This document shows, piece after piece, positions 1 through 5,300 of a stretch of 5,440 nucleotides of DNA. Every line of letters starts with the position of its first letter. Within the stretch, counting starts at the first letter, position 1. Source of the stretch: an uncultured Acidimicrobiaceae bacterium (GTDB lineage: Bacteria; Actinomycetota; Acidimicrobiia; Acidimicrobiales; Bog-793); assembly GCA_903907185.1 (NCBI GenBank), contig CAIVND010000108.1, forward strand, positions 1 through 5,440. The letters run 5' to 3'. A program made the position numbers and the translations under genes. Under the pieces are notes generated by a model, which had not been told where the DNA came from, ran no database searches, and saw only the letters and a program-made list of their open reading frames with translations.

Positions 1-25
1 ATGTCTCTTCGGTCATTTTTGAACT

Positions 26-271
26 TCAAACACGACAAGCGCCAAGGCTGATCACGTTGATGTTCGGCACCACCTGTCTCTCTACGGCCAGTTTGGAGCG
101 CAGATGGGCTGATACACAAAAGACCTGTGCTCGCTCACTAGATTTTCGCCAACCAATGGATGAATGGGAAGACTCCAGTTTGTGCACAGCCAATGCGAGC
201 TCATAACACACCGCAACAGGAGGTTTTCCTGAGCCCAAAAACTGCGAAATACACCTATTGAGCAGTAACAA
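26..271 (-). CDS. Possible small hypothetical protein (81 aa), doubtful
   Basis: I do not recognise this protein. In its favour, the TTG start at 271 is preceded on the minus strand by AGGAG (280-284) with an 8-nt spacer, a very good ribosome-binding arrangement, and no longer frame competes here. The same frame stays open upstream only to a stop at 308-310, so it is not the tail of a long gene beginning further right. The product is about 81 residues with no signal peptide or convincing membrane segment. The end of the protein (an LRSKL stretch, then VVPNINVISL) recalls faintly the way flagellar export protein FlhA ends, but the match is too weak to name it. It could equally be a decayed gene fragment or a chance ORF. 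If real, it is transcribed divergently from the HD-GYP gene. Confidence 0.25.
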   Translation of the reverse strand: MLLLNRCISQFLGSGKPPVAVCYELALAVHKLESSHSSIGWRKSSERAQVFCVSAHLRSKLAVERQVVPNINVISLGACRV

Positions 272-298
272 TGAGTACTCTCCTGCCTCATTGAGCAG
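257..298. repeat. Pair of 9-bp direct repeats ATTGAGCAG
   Basis: ATTGAGCAG occurs at 257-265 and again at 290-298, 33 bp apart or about three helical turns. The pair sits 76-117 bp in front of the HD-GYP start and overlaps the start and Shine-Dalgarno of the doubtful minus-strand ORF. The spacing on one face of the helix would suit a dimeric regulator, but that is inference, and a 9-bp pair can arise by chance. Confidence 0.4.
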
Positions 299-336
299 CT
301 TGTTTACTTATCTCATAGGCGGGTTTTCATGACGGT

Positions 337-352
337 TGCTTACTTTTAAGCA
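337..352 (+). other. Short perfect hairpin in front of the HD-GYP gene
   Basis: TGCTTA (337-342) and TAAGCA (347-352) form a perfect 6-bp stem around a CTTT loop, ending 21 bp before the GTG start at 374. It is AT-rich and lacks a T-run, so it is unlikely to be a strong terminator. It could be an operator half-site pair or a leader hairpin, or have no function. Confidence 0.3.
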
Positions 353-373
353 CATTTTGGCCGTTATTCAGTC

Positions 374-2293
374 GTGAGCACGGACACGAGCGATCACCCT
401 GAGACAGAGGGAGGCCGATGGGGACGCCATCGCGCCCTCGCTGCCGTTCTTGCCACTGGAATCTTGCTCTTCCCCGTTGCCTGTTCGTTACTCGCAACTT
501 GGGAGTTCAAACGTCTGATTCATCGTCCCTCGGGTGAGTTCCAATCAGCTCTGTGGTGGATCGCTGTTCTCGCTGGCTCAACCGTGATTTTTTTCGCTAC
601 GGAGCGTCTTGCTCGAAGAGCCACGCCCCTTACGGTCTTGTTAAAGATGGGTCTGGTCTTTCCCGGAGAGGCGCCCAAGCGACTCGCAATTGCCCGGCGC
701 GCCGGTAGCGTCAGAGACCTCAGCCGGCGGCTTGATGAAGCCCGCTCGCTCGGGATCGCCGGCGACCCAATCGTCGCGGCGGAAAAGATCGTCACATTGG
801 CCGTCAGTCTCGGTAGTCACGATCGGGTAACGCGTGGTCATGCGGAACGGGTAAGAGCGATTACCGATCTCATCGCAGATGAGATGAAGCTGTCTACTGA
901 GCGACGTGAACGACTCCGATGGTCAGCGCTTCTCCATGACAATGGAAAGCTAACCGTCCATCCCGACGTATTAAATAAACCTGGCGCACTCGATGATGAC
1001 GAGTGGGAGTTGCTCCGGCAACATCCACTTGAGGGGGCTCGGATTACAGCACCCCTTGCGGGCTGGCTTGGCGAGTGGGCAAATACCATCGCCGAACATC
1101 ATGAGCGCTTCGACGGCAAGGGCTATCCCTATGGACTTTCCGGACACGAGATCTCTCTCGGAGGAAGGATCGTAGCGGTAGCAGATACCTACGACGTGAT
1201 GACCAGTGTCCGCTCGTACAAGAAAGCTATGTCTCCCACCGTCGCGAAGGCCGAGCTTGCCGCGTGCTCGGGAGGACAGTTCGACCCAGAGATTGTTCGG
1301 CATTTTCTTGCCGTCTCACTTCGGCGAATTCGAATCGCCGTCCCATTTACTTGGCTTGGTTCGCTCCCGCTCGGAAATGTTGGCGCTGGTCTTACCTCAG
1401 TCGGTGCGGTAGGTAGCAATATCGTAGCCACTGGCGTGCTTACGGCATCGCTCGTCGTTGGACTAACCGTCTCTGGTGCTTCGACGGTGGCCCATCACGT
1501 CGGACTAACGATCGGCAGCCAGAGCCGAAAACCGATCAATGGAACCAGGAGTCAGACCCTACGTTCAACTATCGCTGGAGGAGATACCACCAACGGCAGC
1601 GGAGCTGGAAATAGTGATTCAGGAAACAACGGTTCCCCTGGGCAATCGCAATCCAATTCCCAGTCAGATACCTCCTCATCTTCGAATGGTGGAAGTTCAA
1701 GGTCGGCGAACTCAGTTGGAATCGGTGGAGCGACGACAACGACATCGATGCCGAACGATCAGGGATCAACGAGCTCATCAGGATCCTCAAGCAGTTCGCC
1801 TCCAACCACCAATGCCAATTCACCTTCGACAACTTCCGTTGGCGGCGTGACAACCACGACGAAGCCACCGAGCACAACGACGACAACCATCGCGACAACG
1901 ACGACCACAAAGCCACCGAGCACAACGACGACAACCACTACTACGACAACTTCAACGACGACAACAACAACGACGACGATTCCGCTACCGCCCGCTGCCC
2001 CAACGGCACTTTCTGGGACGGGTAGTTGTAAGGCCATCGTCCTCATCCCACAGGTTGCACTCTCTTGGACTCCGAGTGTGACCGTGACAGTTACCGGTGA
2101 TCAGATTTTTAGAAGCACCAATGGAACCACCTATAGCGCTATTTCAACTGTCAGTGGCCGAAGTTCGAATAGCTATAACGACACTACGGTGAGTGGTGGG
2201 ACAAAGTACTGGTATCAGATAAGTGCGACCGCACCATCGGGAAGTACAAAAAGCGCAGTGGCGACGGCAACGACACCCGGACTTTGTCTCTGA
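374..2293 (+). CDS. Membrane-anchored HD-GYP phosphodiesterase with Thr-rich stalk and FN3-like tip
   Basis: The 639-aa product is predicted to hydrolyse the second messenger cyclic di-GMP in the cytoplasm. After a short, basic N-terminus it has hydrophobic segments at about 21-42 and 59-77. The HD-GYP domain spans about 136-314 and carries the family signature: H156, HD at 188-189 (LLHDNGKL), K202-P203, H217-P218, HHERFDGKGYP at 242-252, D271 (AVADTYDVMTS) and FDPE at 303-306. The usual metal and GYP residues appear intact, so catalytic activity is expected. A hydrophobic stretch at about 349-371 is followed by a Ser/Gly/Asn then Thr/Pro-rich linker (about 402-536). An FN3-like domain follows at about 543-637 (ALSW, IFRSTNG, KYWYQISA), with Cys 552 and 638 available for a disulfide. 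Three membrane segments would place HD-GYP inside and FN3 outside. If the hydrophobic 321-371 region crosses twice, the tail would instead be inside. GTG at 374 is the only start after the in-frame stop at 347-349; no clear Shine-Dalgarno precedes it. Confidence 0.93.
   Translation: MSTDTSDHPETEGGRWGRHRALAAVLATGILLFPVACSLLATWEFKRLIHRPSGEFQSALWWIAVLAGSTVIFFATERLARRATPLTVLLKMGLVFPGEAPKRLAIARRAGSVRDLSRRLDEARSLGIAGDPIVAAEKIVTLAVSLGSHDRVTRGHAERVRAITDLIADEMKLSTERRERLRWSALLHDNGKLTVHPDVLNKPGALDDDEWELLRQHPLEGARITAPLAGWLGEWANTIAEHHERFDGKGYPYGLSGHEISLGGRIVAVADTYDVMTSVRSYKKAMSPTVAKAELAACSGGQFDPEIVRHFLAVSLRRIRIAVPFTWLGSLPLGNVGAGLTSVGAVGSNIVATGVLTASLVVGLTVSGASTVAHHVGLTIGSQSRKPINGTRSQTLRSTIAGGDTTNGSGAGNSDSGNNGSPGQSQSNSQSDTSSSSNGGSSRSANSVGIGGATTTTSMPNDQGSTSSSGSSSSSPPTTNANSPSTTSVGGVTTTTKPPSTTTTTIATTTTTKPPSTTTTTTTTTTSTTTTTTTTIPLPPAAPTALSGTGSCKAIVLIPQVALSWTPSVTVTVTGDQIFRSTNGTTYSAISTVSGRSSNSYNDTTVSGGTKYWYQISATAPSGSTKSAVATATTPGLCL
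1850..1981 (+). repeat. Low-complexity ACN-triplet tract encoding the Thr-rich stalk
   Basis: This in-frame tract encodes about 44 residues, nearly all Thr with two KPPS interruptions. The same 28-bp sequence, starting AAGCCACCGAGC, occurs at 1862-1889 and 1910-1937. The offset is 48 bp or 16 codons, so a duplication kept the frame. The Thr codons are mostly ACG and ACA in runs. Such tracts can change length by slippage or recombination without a frameshift. Thr/Pro-rich stalks in secreted actinobacterial proteins are often extended and may be O-mannosylated; that is inference here. Confidence 0.85.
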
Positions 2294-2325
2294 TCATCCC
2301 TATTCGAATTGGAACCGGCATCGAT

Positions 2326-2361
2326 CTAAATTCGAAATGTCACTTGCCAAATTCGATTTAG
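2326..2361. terminator. Imperfect hairpin between convergent genes, weak bidirectional terminator candidate
   Basis: In the 92-bp gap between the HD-GYP stop and the acsA stop, CTAAAT (2326-2331) pairs with ATTTAG (2356-2361). After one bulged T, CGAA (2333-2336) pairs with TTCG (2352-2355), leaving a loop of about 15 nt. The position is right for ending both convergent transcripts. The stem is AT-rich and no T-run follows on either strand, so intrinsic termination would be weak. Confidence 0.25.
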
Positions 2362-2385
2362 GACGTTCAACATTTTGGACGGAAT

Positions 2386-4356
2386 CTAGTCATCACTTTG
2401 TCCCGACCCGATTCCTGCTCGAATGTTATCCATCACCGATGTGTCGGCAAGAGTGGTTACATCTCCTGTTGGTCGGTCCTCAGCAATATCTTGCAAGAGT
2501 CTTCGCATGATCTTGCCTGATCTTGTTTTTGGTAGTTCGGAAACAATCATGATCTGTCGCGGCTGAGCTATCTTGCCGATCTCGGAGATCACATGATCTC
2601 GGAGCTCACGAACGATCTTTTCGCCTCCGTCGCCAGCCTCTGATCGCAGGATCACGAAGGCAACAATCGCCTGACCGGTGACCGGATCGCTTGCACCGAC
2701 AACCGCCGCCTCCGCAACTTTTTCGTGCGAGACCAGAGCGGATTCGATCTCGGTTGTCGATAGTCGGTGTCCCGAGATGTTCATCACGTCATCGACCCGA
2801 CCAAGTAGCCAGAGATCCCCATCAAGGTCTCGTTTCGCGCCATCACCGGCGAAATATCTTCCCGGAAATCGTGACCAGTAGGTCTGTCGATACCGCTCTG
2901 AATCACCCCAAATGTTTCGGAGCATCGATGGCCAGGGCTCGTTGATAACGAGATATCCACCTGTCCCATTCGATACTGAGTTCCCACTTTCATCGACCAC
3001 ATCCACCGATATGCCTGGAAGCGCACGCATTGCAGCCCCCGGTTTTCCCGAAGTAACTCCCGGCAGGGCACTGATCATTAACGATCCGGTCTCGGTCTGC
3101 CACCACGTGTCAACGACCGGTGTCCTGTCGTGACCAATGTGTGATCGGTACCAGATGTAGGCCTCTGGATTGATCGGTTCACCAACAGATCCAAGAACAC
3201 GAAGTGAGGAGAGATCGAACTTTGCGGGGATTGCATCTCCCCATTTCATAAATGTGCGGATTGCCGTCGGAGCGCAGTACAACGTCGTCACTTTGTATTT
3301 GTCGACGATCTCCCACCAACGTCCTTGATGCGGAGTATCGGGAGTTCCCTCATAGATGACCGACGTTGCTCCATTCGCCAGTGGCCCATAGACGATGTAG
3401 CTATGACCGGTAACCCAACCGATGTCCGCCGCGGTCCAGTAGATGTCGGTCTCTGGTTTGAGGTCAAAGACCTCCCAGTGGGTAAACGCACACCCGGTGA
3501 GGTATCCACCCGAAGTGTGCAGAATTCCCTTCGGCTTACCTGTCGTACCAGAGGTGTACATCACATAGAGCGGATGCTCCGAGTCGAATGACTCCGGCAT
3601 GTGCACCGTGCTCGCCTGCTCAACGGTCTCGTGCCACCAGTGGTCACGCCCATCGGTCCATGTGACCTCCTCGCCGGTACGTCTGACGACGAGGACCGTT
3701 GTCACTTCGGGACACTCAAGGAGCGCTTCATCTACCGCAGGCTTCAGTGCGCTTGGCGCACCCTTTCGAAACCCGCCATCTGCCGTGATCACAATGTGGG
3801 CATCGCAGTCAATGATGCGAGTGTGCAGTGCCTCTGAAGAAAAACCCCCAAAGACAACCGTGTGGGGCGCTCCGATCCGGGCGCAGGCGAGCATCGCGAC
3901 GATCGTTTCGGGGATGAGCGGCATGTAGATCGCTACCCGGTCTCCCGCTGAAACCCCCATTGTGGTCAGAGTATTCGCCGCTTGACAGACGAGGTCAGTC
4001 AGCTCTTGATAGGTGATCACCCGGGTATCGCCAGGCTCTCCCTCAAAGTAGAAAGCAACTCGATCGCCTAGGCCGTTAATCACATGACGGTCAAGACAGT
4101 TATACGCGACGTTGAGTTTGGCACCGACAAACCATCGCGCGAAGGGAGCCTCACTCCAGTCGAGCGCCTGTGTCCACGGTTCCGTCCAAGTCAGTCGTTT
4201 GGCCTGTTTCTCCCAAAAGCCGACGCGATCACGATCGGCCTCTGCGTAAATGTCAGCCTTGACGTTTGCCTGAGCCGAAAACGTTGGAGATGGAGGAAAG
4301 CGTCGCGTCTCATTCGCAAGGTTCGCAATCGCTGGTCCATCTTCTGATTGAGTCAT
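2386..4356 (-). CDS. acsA: Acetyl-coenzyme A synthetase (AMP-forming)
   Basis: This cytoplasmic enzyme of 656 aa (E. coli Acs is 652) activates acetate with ATP through acetyl-AMP to acetyl-CoA. An ACS N-terminal domain (about 33-92) precedes the AMP-binding domain. Visible motifs are the P-loop YTSGTTGKPKG (267-277), VGEP (391-394), DTWWQTETG (416-424), YFAGDGAKRD (501-510), GRVDDVMNISGHRL (519-532) and PKTRSGKIMRR (609-619). By alignment with Salmonella Acs, W419 corresponds to W414, which limits the acyl pocket to acetate. D505 and R520 match the nucleotide-binding D500 and R515, and D522 matches hinge D517. K615 matches K609, the lysine acetylated by Pat-type acetyltransferases, so post-translational control is plausible. 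A position where Salmonella has Arg (R194) is Ala 200 here, inside an ADGGFRKGA stretch. The ATG start is supported by GGGGGAG just upstream and by full-length homology. It converges on the HD-GYP gene and lies 129 bp downstream of the phosphatase gene on the same strand. Confidence 0.97.
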   Translation of the reverse strand: MTQSEDGPAIANLANETRRFPPSPTFSAQANVKADIYAEADRDRVGFWEKQAKRLTWTEPWTQALDWSEAPFARWFVGAKLNVAYNCLDRHVINGLGDRVAFYFEGEPGDTRVITYQELTDLVCQAANTLTTMGVSAGDRVAIYMPLIPETIVAMLACARIGAPHTVVFGGFSSEALHTRIIDCDAHIVITADGGFRKGAPSALKPAVDEALLECPEVTTVLVVRRTGEEVTWTDGRDHWWHETVEQASTVHMPESFDSEHPLYVMYTSGTTGKPKGILHTSGGYLTGCAFTHWEVFDLKPETDIYWTAADIGWVTGHSYIVYGPLANGATSVIYEGTPDTPHQGRWWEIVDKYKVTTLYCAPTAIRTFMKWGDAIPAKFDLSSLRVLGSVGEPINPEAYIWYRSHIGHDRTPVVDTWWQTETGSLMISALPGVTSGKPGAAMRALPGISVDVVDESGNSVSNGTGGYLVINEPWPSMLRNIWGDSERYRQTYWSRFPGRYFAGDGAKRDLDGDLWLLGRVDDVMNISGHRLSTTEIESALVSHEKVAEAAVVGASDPVTGQAIVAFVILRSEAGDGGEKIVRELRDHVISEIGKIAQPRQIMIVSELPKTRSGKIMRRLLQDIAEDRPTGDVTTLADTSVMDNIRAGIGSGQSDD

Positions 4357-4359
4357 CTA

Positions 4360-4391
4360 CTCCCCCAAGTTGCTATCTCTTTCAGGATAGC
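4360..4391 (-). promoter_or_regulatory. acsA Shine-Dalgarno with a perfect hairpin directly upstream
   Basis: Read on the minus strand, GCTATC (4391-4386) and GATAGC (4377-4372) form a perfect 6-bp stem around the loop CTGAAAGA. Five nucleotides later comes GGGGGAG (4366-4360), then TAG and the acsA ATG. The Shine-Dalgarno settles the start choice. A stem ending so close to the ribosome-binding site could influence initiation or be a protein or small-RNA target, but no known riboswitch class is recognised and this may be chance. Confidence 0.45.
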
Positions 4392-4449
4392 TTCAGGTGT
4401 GTTTGATCCCCTCGGCGATGCCTTAGCGATAAATTTGAGCCCTACCTCG

Positions 4450-4475
4450 CGAGCAATGCGGCTCGGTTAAACCGA
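4450..4475 (-). terminator. Two small dyads downstream of the phosphatase gene, weak terminator candidate
   Basis: Just past the phosphatase stop (minus strand), TCGGTT/AACCGA (4463-4468 and 4470-4475) form a tight dyad with a one-base centre. Overlapping it, CGAGC (4450-4454) and GCTCG (4461-4465) form a 5-bp GC-rich stem around a 6-nt loop. The two share bases 4463-4465 and so compete. There is no T-run after them on the minus strand, so this is at best a weak or factor-dependent terminator between the phosphatase and acsA. Confidence 0.25.
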
Positions 4476-4485
4476 CAGAGGTCGA

Positions 4486-5073
4486 TCAATCAAAGAGGTC
4501 AGCAGTCAGATTCCAAAGCGAAAGGATGTGGCGACCGCGCACCTCTTTAATGACCGAGACCGAAGCGGTTGCACTGTCAAAGAGTGAGCCATCTCGTGCC
4601 GAACGATCGAGTGCCCGCGCTGCGAGGATCCGCGAGTAGTGGCCATGAGTGACGGCAACCACCGGACCCTCGACGCCGATTACCTGTTCGCCGATAAATC
4701 GGTCAGCGCGCAGACCGACCTGATCAAGCGTCTCGCCATCAGGACACCCATCGTTCCAGATTTCCCATCCGGGCACCTGAATCTGAATCTCCTCGCGAGT
4801 CAGCCCCTCATAGCTTCCATAGCCATATTCGGCGAGCAACGGTTCAACTCTTGCGGTGAATCCCGGTAGGGCTAAGGCTGCGGTGGCCAGCGCGCGTTTG
4901 CGAGGACTGACAAAAAGTGTCGGAGAGCGCCCCCCAAGGATCCGATCGAGAATTGGTGCCAGGCGAATCGCCTCCACTTCACCCTCGGTCGTAAGATCGA
5001 TCTCGGTAACTCCAGTGTGTCGACCGGACAGTGACCACTCCGTCTGCCCATGGCGAACAATTATGAGCTCCAT
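4486..5073 (-). CDS. Histidine phosphatase family protein (phosphoglycerate-mutase-like)
   Basis: The 195-aa product belongs to the histidine phosphatase superfamily, in which a catalytic His is transiently phosphorylated. The N-terminal signature VRHGQTEW (6-13) holds R7 and nucleophile H8. SPRKRA (56-61) supplies R60, EYGYGSYEGLT (82-92) supplies the acid E82, and VTHGHYSRIL (141-150) supplies the second catalytic His 143. All core residues are present, so it should be active. The SGRHTGVTEIDLT stretch (16-28) and DGCPDGET (108-115) resemble the Shb17/YOR283W-type sugar-phosphate phosphatases more than true phosphoglycerate mutases, and the short length also argues against a mutase. The substrate cannot be fixed from sequence; a sugar bisphosphate is an inference. 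The ATG is preceded on the minus strand by GGGGACA, which supports this start, and the MELIIVRHG opening is typical. It lies upstream of acsA on the same strand and is divergent from the ferritin-like gene. Confidence 0.92.
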   Translation of the reverse strand: MELIIVRHGQTEWSLSGRHTGVTEIDLTTEGEVEAIRLAPILDRILGGRSPTLFVSPRKRALATAALALPGFTARVEPLLAEYGYGSYEGLTREEIQIQVPGWEIWNDGCPDGETLDQVGLRADRFIGEQVIGVEGPVVAVTHGHYSRILAARALDRSARDGSLFDSATASVSVIKEVRGRHILSLWNLTADLFD

Positions 5074-5100
5074 CTTGTCCCCACAATCACTGCCCTCCGC

Positions 5101-5135
5101 GTTGATCGGCCATGTTGATCGGCGTTGCTTGATCG
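5101..5135. repeat. Three TTGATCG direct repeats at 13-14 bp spacing
   Basis: GTTGATCGGC occurs at 5101-5110 and 5114-5123, and a third TTGATCG lies at 5129-5135, so the cores start 13 and 14 bp apart. The block begins 28 bp upstream of the phosphatase start and lies about 170-200 bp upstream of the ferritin-like gene. Regular short direct repeats in a divergent promoter region suggest a multi-site regulator binding array. No known operator consensus (Fur, DtxR/IdeR) is recognised. Confidence 0.5.
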
Positions 5136-5184
5136 TAGTGTCACCAGAGCGCTCTGCTCAGCCAAGCAAGGATCAAGCTCTGGT
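5127..5184. promoter_or_regulatory. Cluster of overlapping inverted repeats, possible operator or switching leader
   Basis: Three perfect dyads overlap. GCTTGATC (5127-5134) pairs with GATCAAGC (5171-5178). ACCAGAGC (5143-5150) pairs with GCTCTGGT (5177-5184). CAGAGCGCTCTG (5145-5156) is a 12-bp palindrome. The first two share 5177-5178 and interleave, so as RNA they could not both form as simple helices; as DNA the palindrome could be a dimer operator. Whether transcripts of either flanking gene include the region is unknown. Confidence 0.4.
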
Positions 5185-5300
5185 CGATCTTGAATCAATC
5201 AGCTGCAGTTCATCGAACACCATATTGCCAAAGAACGCCGCCGAACCTACGTTGGTAGTGAGCGCAGTCAACTTCATTCCGACAGGTGGCTGGGGGCCAG

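Larger units (their letters stand above)
1..373. other. Left-edge region without a firmly identified gene
   Basis: This stretch precedes the HD-GYP gene and shows no recognisable protein family, tRNA or rRNA. A plus-strand frame is open from the left edge to a stop near 203, but its composition (many Cys and Trp, no motif) gives no support for coding. The only candidate gene is a minus-strand ORF at 26-271, described separately. Between it and the GTG start at 374 lie two copies of ATTGAGCAG and a short hairpin, so 272-373 could be a divergent promoter region. By eye the stretch is more AT-rich than the genes that follow. Confidence 0.5.
5074..5300. promoter_or_regulatory. Divergent intergenic region between phosphatase and ferritin-like genes
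   Basis: This 227-bp gap must hold the promoters for both divergent genes. It contains three TTGATCG copies and several overlapping dyads at 5101-5184, listed separately, and GATC occurs five times within about 90 bp. A TACGAT on the minus strand (5137-5132) fits an actinobacterial -10 of the form TANNNT for the phosphatase gene, but without a convincing -35 it remains a guess. I see no clear promoter for the plus-strand gene and nothing notable in 5220-5280. Confidence 0.5.

Noticed and set aside
1..203. Plus-strand partial coding region open from the left edge
   Set aside because: The translation has no domain-like pattern, is unusually rich in Cys and Trp, and overlaps the better-supported minus-strand ORF with its Shine-Dalgarno.
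300..373. c-di-GMP riboswitch in front of the HD-GYP gene
   Set aside because: The conserved GEMM core and its tetraloop-receptor pattern are not visible, and only one short 6-bp hairpin is present.
470..490. Possible lipoprotein signal (PVAC) in the first hydrophobic segment of the HD-GYP protein
   Set aside because: The residue three before Cys 37 is Pro rather than Leu/Val/Ile, and cleavage would not fit a protein with a second membrane segment right after. A plain membrane anchor is more likely.
1569..1934. 121-codon minus-strand ORF inside the HD-GYP gene
   Set aside because: It lies opposite a confidently coding plus-strand frame; its Ser/Leu/Trp-rich product shows no motif.
1759..2046. 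Minus-strand ORF rich in Val opposite the Thr tract
   Set aside because: It is the reverse complement of the ACN repeats (read as Val codons), so the open frame is a by-product of the low-complexity coding sequence.
3599..3928. 109-codon plus-strand ORF within acsA
   Set aside because: It is an antisense shadow of the AMP-binding domain, whose motifs are intact on the minus strand.
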